64,000 nucleotides of DNA. Origin: Euglena gracilis. Taxonomy: Eukaryota; Euglenida; Euglenophyceae; Euglenales. The notes under the pieces were generated by a model. It was not told where the DNA came from. It was given only the letters and a program-made list of their open reading frames with translations, and ran no database searches. The stretch covers positions 31,086,012 to 31,150,011 of the forward strand of contig CP154954.1 in NCBI GenBank assembly GCA_039621445.1, in the 5' to 3' direction. Below, one piece after another: positions 9,735 to 20,170 of the stretch. How positions within the stretch are numbered: position 1 is the first letter of the stretch; each line of letters opens with the position of its first letter. A program made the translations under genes and the position numbers.

Positions 9735-10642
9735 CTATCCAGTTTCGTATGCAAAGTTCGACCACCAGTCCCAGTCGTTCTGGTTCTGTGGTTCCGGCTG
9801 TGGAATCTCGTACGAGCTGTACGATGGTTCCTGGTACGAAGTTTCAGCTTCACCCTGGAGGCGGTCTGGTTGTTCCGGGCTCTGTCGTACCGCCACCAGT
9901 GCAAAACTCTGGGTTCCTGGTTGCTGCGCTGTTGCAGTTTGCCAGTTTTGGTCGTTCTGAGTGTCCGTTTCTGGCTGTTGGTACCAGTTTCGTGGTGCAA
10001 ACACCTGTTCGTCGAAGTACGGTTCGTTGTTTTCGTCCAGTTCTGTGTAATCTGGTGCTGGACCGGTCTGTTCGGTGTCGTCCTGGTCCATGTGCACCAT
10101 GGCAATGACACGTGGGCTGTCATTGCATGTCTGTGGCACTGTAATGTCTGTGCCGTTTTGTTCAGTTTCAGTCCACCTGTTGCTGTCCAGTGACTGGTAC
10201 ATGGCGGCAAAGCCATCTGCCGGCTCCAACACCCTAGCGATGGCGGTTAAGGCAGCTGGCATTTCCAGCGTTCGTTCATTGCTGGGAAACCATCCGCCTG
10301 CTTCACCACCCTAGCGATGGCGGTAAAGGCAGCTGGCACATCCAGTGTTTGGTACATGGCTGAGTTGCCCTCCGCCGGCTCCGCCACCCTAGCGATGGCG
10401 GTTTCGGCAGCTGGCATGTCAGCGTCAGTGTTTTCAGTTTCTGGTCGTTTTTCAGCTTGTTGTTCGTAGCCGCATGTTGGAGGGGAATCAAAATTGGGCA
10501 GTCTACCTCTGCGACCATGTTGTAACCGTGGTACCTGCCCTGGAGTTTCCAGTCCCTCGGGGCCGGCACCCCTTTGCGTAGGATCTTTTACCCTGCCCAG
10601 GGTATTTTCAATTCCCCTCGCGGCTTGTTTTGAAAGTTGCAT
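9735..10642 (-). CDS. Element A gag N-terminal region with three tandem repeats
   Basis: The first part (10,642 to about 10,250) and the second (10,262 to 9,735) are in different frames and must be joined by a frameshift. The protein holds three copies of a roughly 28-residue unit built on MPAA.TAIARV..PADG..AMYQ, then an acidic, Gln/Asn-rich stretch ending in FAYETG and a TAG. Beyond that TAG the same frame runs straight into the coiled-coil block, so the two were probably one protein. I recognise no domain. The gag assignment rests on its place upstream of pol. Confidence 0.5.
10203..10420 (-). repeat. Three tandem gag-coding repeats, about 85-110 bp
   Basis: The phrase CACCCTAGCGATGGCGGT recurs at about 10,230, 10,307 and 10,388, each with a GGCAGCTGGCA tail and a preceding GCCGGCTC or related start. 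They encode the TAIARV repeat of gag. The frame break between units 2 and 3 lies in this tract, so unequal slippage could have produced it. Confidence 0.8.
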
Positions 10643-11031
10643 TTTCTTTGTTTTTATGGGTCTTTTTGGGTGAAAACAGGTGGTTTGGTTGGCTCACACC
10701 TTTCCTTTGATAAAAAATCCACAAGCAATCAGCAAATCCACCAGCACAATACAAGCAAACCACAAAGGATGAAAGTACCAAAGTCCAAACCAAGGGTAAG
10801 AGAATGATAGGTTCCAGATAATTGACCAGATAATTATTGGACCCCAAATTGACAGTGTGACAGAGAGACAGACAGAGGACAGAGCCCTGCACAGGGACAG
10901 ATGGAGTCAGTGATTGAAATTCCTAATAAGACTTTCCTAATCCTAACTGAAGAGTCATCAGGTTGGGTTGGGTTAGGTTGTGTTTTTTTGGGCACTCAGC
11001 TACCCTGACTCACACTAGTAGGGCCATCTGG
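10643..11031. other. Non-coding leader side of element A
   Basis: Expected 5' leader/LTR position of element A. AT-rich, with a GGTTGGGTTGGGTTAGGTTG stretch at about 10,960-10,980. No tRNA-complementary primer site or LTR edge is recognisable. The string CTGACTCACAC occurs here (about 11,006) and also as the first bases of the window. Confidence 0.3.
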
Positions 11032-11480
11032 CTACAAATTGGGCATTTTTGTTTGACGTCTGGGGAGGAAAAAAAATCTGTTACTAAGTTTATCAAATCT
11101 TTGAACTGCCGCCTTAGCCATTGAAAGAGCGGGGGGGTCCGGTGAGTCTGACTCCCACCTGCTTATGGGGTCTGCTAAGCATTCCTGCGAACGAACCCAT
11201 ATCACTTGTAGATTCATTTTTTTTCACGCACCAATTGAAAAATGGTCTCAGAATGCGTGGTTCCCCCCCCTTTTTCAGGTAATAAAAAATTGCACACGAT
11301 TGTCCACTGAAAGGGACACTATTTTCCCTGGCATGCTTAGACCTTTCACTGTGCTGATGGCTACACGTAATTCTTTTACATTCATATGTAAAATGTAATT
11401 TTCTCTCCAAAACTCTGGAAAATTTCTCCAGTTTTTGTGGCGGGGAAAATTCTGTTTTTTTTGTTGTTTTTTTCTGCAAC
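11032..11480 (-). pseudogene. DIRS-type RNase H remnant
   Basis: Two overlapping minus-strand frames match the RNase H end of the DIRS element at 17.3-18.0 kb. They read ILRPFFNWC and MNLQVIWVRSQECLADPISRW, then SPDPPALSMAKAAVQR, against PFFNWC, NLNLQVKWVPSKECLADP and the same DPPALSMAKAAVQR. It is more diverged than the two copies in the tandem duplication and has at least one frame change, so it is an older, separate fragment in the opposite orientation. Confidence 0.75.
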
Positions 11481-12680
11481 GGGTCCTTGTCCTTTTTTTT
11501 TGAAGATCAGTGGTTCAAGCCTGACCCCCCCACCAAGCCATAATATCGGGCACCTTGGGGGACTCTGAAAAATCAGGTCTACGTGGAAAAGCCCCACCCC
11601 TTTCCTCCGACAAGCTAGTGGAACGGGTCTTTGGACACAAAATCTCAAAACGATTCCAAACAAAACCATCACTGGGCACTCTACCACGAAGGCCTAAGTC
11701 CCACGCTACCCCCTCAAAAAATGTCCTTTCTTTTTTCTTTTTGGCAGCTTTCATTCTGTGAGAATTCCTTCGACACTGCCTCAGAAAACGAATCGTGTGC
11801 GCAAAAATATAAACATAAAACTAGGCATTCCTTTCCAATCTGGGACAGAAAAGGTGAAACGGTGAAAAGGTAATGGGTAAAAATAGGCAAACGGTGCCAA
11901 GATAAGACGGTTATATGGGGGAATAGTGCACAATGGGTGTTCAGCTTGGTGTGCGTGTGCAGTTGTGTGTTTTGTGTGTATGCACGCTCACTTCCTTGTC
12001 ATGCATTCCAACCAAAAATGACTGGGTCAACTCTTTTTGAACGCAAAGATAGAAGGGCTTCGCATTGGCCTTCAGCAACTTTATCACAAGGCTTTGGTCG
12101 CCCACGTGGCTTTTTTATTATTATTGGACCACACCAGGGCCTTTGGACGGGGGGGGGTCATCTCCATTCCAGGCCCCCCACCCGAGTTTGAATGTCTCCA
12201 AGCTGTGTTCCATGAAATAATGCCTTTTGACGCACAGCCATAATCCAAATAAAGCAAACTGAGTTCTGAACTCCCAACTCGTTTTTCATCCTCCAAAAAA
12301 ATCGTCAAAATCCCAGGTTTTTCCAACTCCTTGAATAAAAATCCTCCAGCAACAAAAAACCTGAAAAATTCAAAATTTGTGTGCAACCCACAAGTCCAGG
12401 GCCTACAAAAGCCCTCAACAAAATCCAATCGAGAATTCCAACCTGCCACATGAAATAAACAAAGTCCAACCAAGAGCAACAAACCAAACAGAAGCAACAT
12501 CCAGCAGCATACCGTTGCATAGGGGCCAGGCCAATCCAGCCCAACCGGGCGCCAAACCAAACATTGAAGTCATAAAATCCAACCAAACCGGCCTGCCAAT
12601 TAAAATTAACTGCCTCCCCCCAGTCACATTGCCAATTCAACGTTCAATTCGAAAATTCGGCAAAAGATGCATTCGAAAAG
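11481..12680. other. No gene seen
   Basis: Short chance frames only. It contains a G run (about 12,145-12,160) and AT-rich stretches. It may be the degraded upstream half of the gypsy element whose integrase begins at about 12.7 kb, but no RT or RNase H motif survives. Confidence 0.4.
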
Positions 12681-13342
12681 ATGGACTGCCAATCGGATGT
12701 TTCTTTGCAAGGTTTGTCGTTTGAGATGAAAGACTTCAATTTTCTATTGGATTACCCATCGAGCGATTTTGCCGAGGTTTGGGAAAATTGGAACCATGGA
12801 AAGCTCAAGTCATCGACGATTGTTTGTGGTTCAAGGGCAAAGACAAACTTTTTTGTGAGCGAAAGTTGGCCATCCCCAAGGAAAGTCTTCCTCAAGTCTC
12901 ATTGTGGTTACACCGAGCTTATGGGCATCCCGGTCCCGAACGTACGATTTGGTCATTTCTCCAAAATTTCCATTCATCCATCTCAAGAAAGGATTTGTTT
13001 TTTTTATTTCGGAATGTTTTGGGTTCATGTCAAACGCGTGTCATGTCAAAGCCAAGTTCACAAGCCGATCGGGGACTTTTGGGTTGTTTGCCTATTCATC
13101 CCCTTTGCAACGATATCATTTTTGTCGATTTTTCCACCCTTGATGAATTCAATTCTTTTGATTATGCTTTGGGTATTGTGGATTGTTTGAGTCGGTTTTG
13201 TTTGTACCTCCCATGCCACAAAGAGGTGACGGGTGAAAAAGAATTGAAGATGATTTTGAAAGGATGGGTGAAAAAATGTGGTCGCCCCAACGAAGTTTTG
13301 AGTAACAATGACATTCGCTTCAAGTCAAGTTTCGGTTTTTAA
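12681..13342 (+). CDS. Element B gypsy integrase, zinc-binding and first core half
   Basis: Reads WLHRAYGHPGPERTIW (His-His of the zinc-binding domain), then GSCQTRVMSKPSSQ and GLLGCLPIHP, then IIFVDFSTLDEF (first catalytic Asp), LGIVDCLSRF and EVLSNNDIRFKS (second Asp). The CxxC pair of the zinc domain is C..R here and in the copy at 20.2 kb, so one zinc ligand is lost in both. The frame ends at TAA, where related integrases have FWQE. The upstream frame (12,681-12,780) is shifted. No RT precedes it, so the element is 5' truncated. Confidence 0.8.
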
Positions 13343-13345
13343 CAA

Positions 13346-14453
13346 GAGGCCATGAAATCACTCGGAATCAAGGTTTCGTTTTCTATTCCGTGGCTTTCTC
13401 ATCAAATGGTTTGATGGAAAGAGAAAATCGTTCGTTTGTGCAAACATTGAGATATCTTGTGCACGAAACGGGTACAAAAGATTGGCCAAAGTTGCTTCCG
13501 TACCTCAATATTGTGATGAACAGCCAGATTTCAAGTTCGACGGGAATGTCTCCATCGGAACTTTTCCTCAGTCGATCTCCTTGGAACTTCGAAAGTGTTG
13601 GAGAACCGTGTGAAAGTCCATCTGTCGAAAATTGGATTTTGGAACAGGTTTTTCTTCAAGAAAAGGCAGCTTTGGGGCTGAAACATCTCAGATCTTTGGC
13701 GATGGAACGGAAAAACAAGGTTCGGAAACCTGCAGTTTATGAAATTGGTCAATTTGTCCTCGTCCACAAATCTCGATGGCCCCAGAGAAAAGTCGAAAAG
13801 GTCGCCAGTCCATGGTTTGGACCCTACAAAGTTGTTCAAGTGCACCACAACTCTTTGCAAATTTTGGCATCTCCATCATTGGGAGGTTTGGTGAAAGTTT
13901 TGTTATCCCAAGTGAAACACTGGAGTTCTGTCCACGACCCACACAAGGACACTTCTTCTTTTTGTCAGAAGAGTGTGACGAATTTGATGGTGCACAACCC
14001 CCTGCTTCATTCACAGGTCACACAGACGACCGAGGAACAGGCGGCGAACGGCGAGGCGCAAGCGACGCACACAGAGGCACACGCGACGAACGCAGGACAA
14101 AACCAGAACACGACAGAACAAGGCCAGAGCAGGAAACGTGAGGCGAAAGGCCCAGAACAGCCGAACGAGCGCGCGACGCACGGCCGAGCGCACGCGACGA
14201 ACCACCAGAAAGACCAGAAGGACCCAACACCCAGAAAGACCAGTTTTCTTCTACTTTTTCTTCACAGATGGTTACCAGAAGCAAGGCCCGAGGGCCAGAA
14301 ACAAGTTTCAATTAAAAGAAATCAATTTTTGAATTTGGTCGACATGGAGGTGAGTCAAAGAGAATTTGGAAGAAAAAGGCGGAGTGGGAGAAAGAGAACT
14401 TGGAGGAGGGTGGACCTGAGGATCCTTTGCAGCAGGCTGCTGCAGCTGGTTGG
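13346..14453 (+). CDS. Element B integrase second core half, GPY-type domain and linker
   Basis: Past the TAA and one frame change the sequence gives SSNGLMERENRSF (catalytic Glu), WPKLLPYLNIVMNSQ, STGMSPSELFLSRSP, then the C-terminal module FVLVHKSRWPQRKVEK and WFGPYKVVQVHHNSLQ (GPY/F-type motif). It continues as a GC-rich linker of short Ala/Thr/Glu/His and Gln/Asn repeats (about 14,030-14,230), quite unlike the AT-rich flanks. Confidence 0.8.
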
Positions 14454-14689
14454 ACTTGCTGTTGATGTTCAAATGTTGATTTTCAAAATGTTGATGTTGA
14501 TCTTGCTGTTGTTGTTCCACAAGCTGAACTTCAACATGCTGATGTGTCTGGGCCTGTGGGCTCAGTGTTGCAGCCCTGTGCTGCAGACTTGTCTGCAGAT
14601 TTGGTTTTCCCAGTTTCACAGCCAGAACCAGAAAAAGTCAGCAATTTTGCTTCAGAATGTGTTTCAGATTTGCCCAAAACAGCCAGACA

Positions 14690-14972
14690 GTTTTCAGAAA
14701 TGGAGGCTGCAAAAATGGGTTTTTACAATGTTGAAGCCATTTTGGATCACAAGTTCAGAAAAGGTTGGAGGTTTCTGACAAAGTGGGAGAGTTACCCAGT
14801 GCATTCATCAACATGGGAACCAGTCAGAAGTATCATATTGCCAGGTGGAATAATGAACACAGTTTTTCAGAATTACATTCAGGACAATGGTTTGCAAGAG
14901 GGTTTGAAGAAAGTGCAGAAGAATGCGAATACCCAACCCAGTCCAGTTTTCACAGTCAAACTGTTTCCATGA
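14690..14972 (+). CDS. Element B chromodomain
   Basis: The frame 14,544-14,972 ends in a chromodomain: MGFYNVEAILDHKFRKGW, RFLTKWESYPVHSSTWEPV, then a C-terminal helix NTVFQNYIQDNG, and stops at TGA. The aromatic cage positions (Tyr, Trp and the Trp in STWEP) are present. It belongs to the same pol as the integrase just upstream, after one frame change. It is absent from unit 2 of the duplication, where the deletion removed it. Confidence 0.8.
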
Positions 14973-16720
14973 AATTTGGTGCCTTGGGCATCAGAAACTG
15001 ACCCCAGCATCCACAACCAGCCAAGAAAGCAGAAATAACCCCTCACTTTTCTAAGTGCCAGCCCAGCTTCTGAGGAGTAGAATGTCTGGGTGCAGAAGCC
15101 ACAGGGCCAAGAGGCACTTAGGTCTTGCACCAAAGAGTGGAATCAGCCTGAATTCGAATGCCATTTTGGCCAGGCCATGATTCTACCACCAGGTTCGCCG
15201 CAGCACCAGACCACCAACCACAACAAGTCAGCTGATCTACTTCAACATCATGAACTTCTTCATCATGTTCAATTTCAAGGAGTTTTCATGTTCAGCACTT
15301 TGATGAAGATAGGGCTGTCGTTCACCAATTTCGTGTTCGTTGACTTTGATGTTCTTTGATTTGTTGTTCTTTTATGGACTTAAAGTTCATGTCTGTTGGA
15401 TTTCAGATGATGTTTAATTTTTGATTATGGCTTTTCCAGTTTTTGTGAGAGAGAAAAAGGCCAGAGAGAGAGAGAGAGAGAGAGAGCAAACGGGAAAGAG
15501 AAAGAAAACCCCCCAGCAGCCAAACACACGACACAGACAGGCTGGCTGGTGTAAAACGTTTTTCTTTTCTCTTCCACTGCCCCCTGACCAAAAAAAAAGT
15601 GAACAATTGATGCCGAGATTTTTACGGCCCACGTTCACGAGTCCAAAAAAAAAAGACGTTAACCTGAGAACTCAGCCAAGTCTTTTGAGCCCCCTTTGTG
15701 TGTGCTTGGTGGGGCTTTGCTCCACAAAGGGGGGGGGATTGAAAAGGTGGCTTTGGCTACCTTCCCCCCCTGACCTCCCTGGGCAGTGGATGAAAGAGAC
15801 CCCCTTTGCTCATTGAAGAAAGGTGCACGACCCTTCACTCACTACTGGCCCATGTGTGCTTTATGGGGGGGCCTTCCACAAAGGAGTCTTTCCCAACGCC
15901 CCCCCCCACCAACCGCCCAACCACACCTACCCATTCCTACTATGACGTAGCGGAATTTTTGTGCACATATGTTACCTTTGTGCACCGGCTGGCCTTGGTG
16001 CTTTGTCATACAATGTGTTTTATGCTTGCTGAAGTGTTTTGGTGAAAGCGACCGAAGGGGGACTTGGAAAAAGGTCGAGAGAGAGGAGAGTTCAAAAAAG
16101 AAGGAGCCTACGCAAGCTGAGTCAAAGAAGAAGGACTAAAAGCTTTACAATCTTCAGGACCAAGATGGCCAGACCTCACAGGGCCATGCGTGACAAAGGG
16201 CTGGTCCAGAAATGGCCCCCCAGACGCTAAAGCCAACCTTATATTATAACAATCCATTCCAGCAGCCCCAGGATGAATGTCCCACAGAGGGCAAAAGAGG
16301 ACAAAGGGGATCAACCCAAACCCTGGGGTTTTTGATCCTTTCCAGAATGTAATTGCTGGGGGTGGTGTATGCACTCACCCTCTCTCTCGTCCCCCATCTT
16401 GTCATTGGGTTTGTCTGCTGGCAAACCATAGAGGGGCCTTTCAGTGTACCCCCCTTGATTTCCCTTTCCATGAATCCGTCTAGAAATGAGGGTTGTGAAA
16501 TGTCCCACAACCCCAAGGCATAGCAGTCAAAATGATTTTGATGAGGGATATAAATTCCATGCAGGAAAAGTGGGGGCACTCCCCCTTGCACCAGAGACTG
16601 CGAAAAAGTCCTGAAATGGTGGCTGAAAACTGCCCCCGCAAACAACCCCCAACTCATAAAAGATGGCTTTCACCAGTTTTGGGCCAAACCCCAAAAATTA
16701 TCCACACATCCGAAAACCAA
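14973..16720. other. Non-coding stretch between gypsy and DIRS elements
   Basis: Starts with the 3' flank of element B. A 60-bp purine-rich tract at 15,449-15,510 is in the right place for its polypurine tract. G runs lie at 15,729-15,738 and C runs at 15,900-15,908. No LTR border was found, and short open frames here have no recognisable content. Confidence 0.35.
15463..15486. repeat. (GA)n microsatellite
   Basis: Twelve AG units within a longer purine tract. Confidence 0.95.
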
Positions 16721-16937
16721 AGCTAACCTTGACCTGAACCTGGCAGAAAAATCCTAGTGGATTTCGAAACGAAATGGGTCCATAAAGAGAGTTCAGCATT
16801 ATGGAACCGAAAATCTAATTCCCTGGTTCCTGAAATCAAGCAGGGAATTAACCCAAACATTTTCCCGTGAAAGATTTCTCGTCGAAATAAGATCACATTC
16901 AAACAATTTTCCCCGTTTTGGAGAAAGGCCAATTGGC

Positions 16938-17345
16938 GATAAAATCGACTTAAAAAACGCATATTTTCACATTACAGTTAACCCAGCCCTAAAACCCTTT
17001 CTAAGGCATTACGTAGGCGCGCAAACCTGGGAATTCAAGGCAAGCGGCTTTGGCCTAACTGTGATGCCCAAAATTTTTATGTCAGTAACGAAGACATTCG
17101 AAAAGCGTTGGAGGAAAAAGGGAATCCCGGTTTGCATTTACCTGGACGACTTTTTTACTGGTAGCCTCCACCAAATATGCATTGCAAAAACACTTGAACA
17201 GGGTTGTCAGAAACTTAATCGATTCGGGGTTCAAAACGTCAGCCCTAGATCCCACACAAGTTGTAAACCATTTGAAGTTCAGGTTATATTTCCAGGAGGG
17301 AAAACTGCAAATTCCTCCCAAAGGTGAAAAAAGTAAAAGAGAAGC
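16938..17345 (+). CDS. Element C (DIRS-type) reverse transcriptase
   Basis: Reads DKIDLKNAYFHITVNPALKP (catalytic Asp in IDLKNAYFHI), FKASGFGLTVMPKIFM, and the second catalytic motif as YLDDFFTGS. YLDD with this preceding FGL.V.PKIF run is the DIRS/PAT/Ngaro type, unlike the YVDD of element A. A frame change follows near 17,240, after which the third-frame reading FRLYFQEGKLQIPPKG gives the usual LGF.id...g.l..P segment. The N-terminal fingers upstream of 16,938 are too decayed to read. Confidence 0.75.
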
Positions 17346-17960
17346 TTGGAAAAATTAGTGAAAAAAGATTTCATGTTGAAGAGGAAGTTTACCACCATTT
17401 TGGTCCGAAACAGAAGCAACCTCATGCCCCTGCCCATTCCCAAATTCCCTAACAATATATTTGGGCAAAAAGTCTGCAGCACCATGGGACTCAAAGCGTT
17501 CCATTTCACAGGACATAAAAGCCCAATTGAGAGAAAGCAGAATAAATCTGCTGGACACCTGGGGGAGGAGACCTTTCAGCCAAAGTGCAACAAGGGTGGG
17601 GGGCTGGACATTCACCCTGGAGAAAATGTCCAGGAGTTTTTGAAAGAAAGCTCCATTTTACACATTAATGTAAAAGAATTACGTGCAGCCATCAGCACAG
17701 TGAAAAGTGTAAGCATGCCAGGGAAAACGGTTTCCCTTTCAGTGGACAATCACGTGTAATATATTATTTCTGGCATAAGGAGGGGGAAGGCAGAAAAAGC
17801 CCTGTCAACAGCCTTCTGAGACCATTTTTCAATTGGTGCATGGAAAAAAAACTTGAATCTACAAGTGAAATGGGTTCCTTCAAAGGAATGCTTAGCAGAC
17901 CCCATAAGCAGGTGGGCGGCAGACAGGGGGTATTACTCACCGGACCCCCCAGCTCTTTCA
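17346..17960 (+). CDS. Element C RNase H
   Basis: DIRS-type RNase H: INVKELRAAISTVKSVSM, then VSLSVDNHV with the Asp-Asn pair, a frame change, YYFWHKEGEGRKSPVN, LRPFFNWCME, a second frame change, and NLNLQVKWVPSKECLADPIS with the late conserved Ala-Asp. Both frame changes are also present in the second copy. The 17,388-17,903 part is repeated at 21,672-22,200, and the rest reappears inverted up to 24,264. Confidence 0.75.
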
Positions 17961-17993
17961 ATGGCTAAGGCGGCAGTTCAAAGACTGCATAAA

Positions 17994-18261
17994 TTTGGAA
18001 CCAGATTTATTTGCCTCCCCAGGCAACAGAACACTGCCCAATTTTGTGGCCAGATGGACCCGTTAGGAGGCCACAGCAGTGGATGCCCTGCAACACTGGA
18101 CAACTTGTCGGGTCTTTATGCCAACCACCCACCTGGCCAGTAATTCAAAATTTTCTCCCACGATTGAATATGTTTTCCCTGACCAAAGTTTTGATGGTCA
18201 CCCCCTTTTGGAACTCAGCCGCGTGGTGGCCTCAATTAGTAAATATGAGGCTGCCAGGGAC
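17994..18261 (+). CDS. Element C Dam-like domain
   Basis: In one frame LEPDLFASPGNRTLPNFVAR then, after TAG, EATAVDALQHWTTCRVF. In the next frame NHPPTWPVIQNFLPRLNMF is approximated, then VLMVTPFWNSAAWWPQLVN. Together these give DLFA..N..LP, DAL..W, PP and VLM.TP.W...WW, the same Dam-like layout as in element A and as known after RNase H in DIRS elements. It needs one frame change and has one in-frame TAG in both copies. Confidence 0.65.
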
Positions 18262-19284
18262 TCGCTGCCTGAAAATAACCCCCTACAAGATCATGTTTAC
18301 CAATTGCAGGGGGGAACCAATGACACCCCCCAGGGGGCCCCTCCTTTGCATGATTTGCTCAGGAAAATATTCGAGGGTAAACAAATACAAAATAAAACCA
18401 TTGACTATTTCCTGGGGAGAAATTCCAGCTTGAGACGTTGTCAAAGCGCCTTTGCGTTTCTTTGGATTATTTTGAAGAGATGGGGTTGCCTTTCCCCCGC
18501 CTGAAGCCACCACACACCAAGTGGCTGAGGCCTTAATACAATTATTTCAGTTTTCAAAAGCCCAGGCCCGTAATGCATACAGTGCTATACTTTTGATCCT
18601 GGGTTTGGTGGACTGAGATTACAAACCATGTTAGCACCTTACAAAAGGCTTTGGAACCAAAACTTGGAGAACTACGGTGCATTTTGGGACCCCCTTCAAA
18701 TCGTCCCGTGGCCCGCCCAAGCCCCTTTCCCCAATGATATTTGTACACTGCGGACACAGCTGTCTTTTGGATCGTCAATTCTCTGTTTATATTGATCTTC
18801 TGATCTGAAAAGAATCATGCGTACAACCAGTGTCTTGCGAAAGGCGCCCTACATCAAAATTTGGCGTAAAAGCCAAAACTCCACAAGTGGGAGAGAGTTT
18901 TTGGCTATTCCCCAATGTCCACAAATCAGCCCGTTTCATTTGGTGATGTCCTCTGTGGCTTTTACACGTTCATTCGTCAGACCTGGGGGTCCCTCCTCAT
19001 TTCACTTTCGCCTGCCGTATATACCCATAAGTGCTGACACAATTGCTTCAATAACGAAAAAAAAAATGCAAGGATGGGGTACCCCCCAGGTGCGGGGGTC
19101 CAGCTCAACCAGAGGGGCGGGAGTTGGCTTACTCAAATAAATGGGCCTTTCTGCCCGAGAAGTTTGTGAAATTGGCCGGTGGAGGGGGTGGAGGCTTTAC
19201 AGCCCACATCAACGACTTAGTGCCAAAAGAGTTTTTTTAGTTTTGAGAAATGCCCTGGATTCCCCTAATTTTAGTGCAAAATAA
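18262..19284 (+). CDS. Element C tyrosine recombinase (YR)
   Basis: An N-terminal helical domain (NKTIDYFLGRNSSLRRC) and several frame-shifted segments lead to a recognisable recombinase C-terminus: STRGAGVGLL, then GLSAREVCEIGRWRGWRLYS and HQRL, ending at TAA. The pattern R..(x)L...GLS..EVC.IGRW.....Y is that of DIRS tyrosine recombinases, with the Tyr in RLYS as the likely nucleophile. A TAA interrupts it just before GLSARE. The inverted copy has AAA at that codon, so the stop is a copy-specific mutation. The mid-part is hard to assign. Confidence 0.65.
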
Positions 19285-20166
19285 GGCCTCACAAGGGCGA
19301 AGTGCGGAGCCCGAGTTGACTCGTACTCCCTCAAAAAAGAACGACACCGGAGGACGGCCGAGGGCGAAGCACAAAGACTCTGTGATCCCGACACCCCACC
19401 CATAGAAGAAAATTTGTCTTCGGCAGCCCTCGGGATGCGGTGCCTGGAGGGCGAGAGGAGGGGGACCCACCCCAGGGGCAAGCAGCCACGTCGCCGCGTC
19501 GGAGCAGCATCGTCAGCCAACTCCGGCGAGGCGGCAGTGTTGTGTGATTGTTCGTTGCGCTGCCAAAACCTTCCGCGGCACACGAGGTCACAAAATTTCC
19601 GCTGCCGCGGCGCACCGATTGAACGTGTGGTGTTTAGACCTTTCGTCCAACATCATTCAGCAACTATCCAGCCCAGCGTTCAAAGTTTGTTGGAAAAGGT
19701 GGAAGAATTTGCCGCCAAAAATGCAACAACAGTTTCTTGAAGAAAAAAAAGGCTACAATCCTTTTCTGAAGTCTATTGGCACAAAAGCCTTTCTTAAACA
19801 CCTAAATCCGCAAATAAAACCCGAAAGTATTGGCCCACAAACAAAAGAATACCGCTTTTTTAATGCACGTCGAAAAAAAAACCAATTTTTGCTCAACTCA
19901 GCCACTTCCGCACAAAAATTGTTCATTTAACTGGGTGTAGGTGCCTCTCAAGGCTGTCACGCAAATCACACAACGATTCAAAGATCGCAATAATGACCTG
20001 TGCCGCAGAAAGCAACTTGGCGTTTAGTTTGTTTTTTTTTCCCTTTTGTGACAGCCATAAGGACAGGGAAGGTAAGAAAGTGGAAATTGTTGGCAGCACT
20101 CAATGACACAATGGGCGATTATCCAAGCCGACCAGCAAGGCAGAAATGCGGCTGGTTGGGCAGCTC
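19285..20166 (+). other. Tail of duplication unit 1, with the empty LTR-insertion site
   Basis: Contains a basic open frame (about 19,540-19,928) reading KVCWKRWKNLPPKMQQQF and later NARRKKN, repeated at 31,670-32,060. I do not recognise it. CAGC at 19,514-19,517 is the uninterrupted target of the LTR element that sits at the same point in unit 2. Confidence 0.6.
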
Positions 20167-20170
20167 TTGG

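Larger units (their letters stand above)
1168..10642 (-). mobile_element. Element A: Ty3/gypsy chromovirus-like retrotransposon
   Basis: On the minus strand, in order: gag-like blocks, Dam-like methyltransferase domain, aspartic protease, reverse transcriptase, RNase H, integrase, and chromodomain. RT before integrase is the Ty3/gypsy order, and a C-terminal chromodomain marks chromoviruses. The element is not active as written. It has several in-frame stops (TAG near 9,735 and 7,327, TGA at 6,508, TAA at 3,573 and 1,665), at least five frame changes, and a deleted integrase core. No LTR pair, primer-binding site or target duplication was found, so the outer limits are only those of the coding remains. 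Confidence 0.85.
12949..20166 (+). repeat. Tandem duplication, unit 1
   Basis: The segment from 12,949 to 20,166 is followed directly by a second copy starting at 20,167. The join shares TTGG with both outer edges (12,949-12,952 and 32,296-32,299), a microhomology signature. Unit 1 contains gypsy integrase to chromodomain, then a DIRS element, then a 650-bp tail. Unit 2 lacks 14,454-17,387 and carries later insertions. Confidence 0.8.

Noticed and set aside
10643-11030. 5' LTR of element A
   Set aside because: No similarity to the sequence at 1-1,167, no TG..CA edge pair and no tRNA-complementary site could be found.
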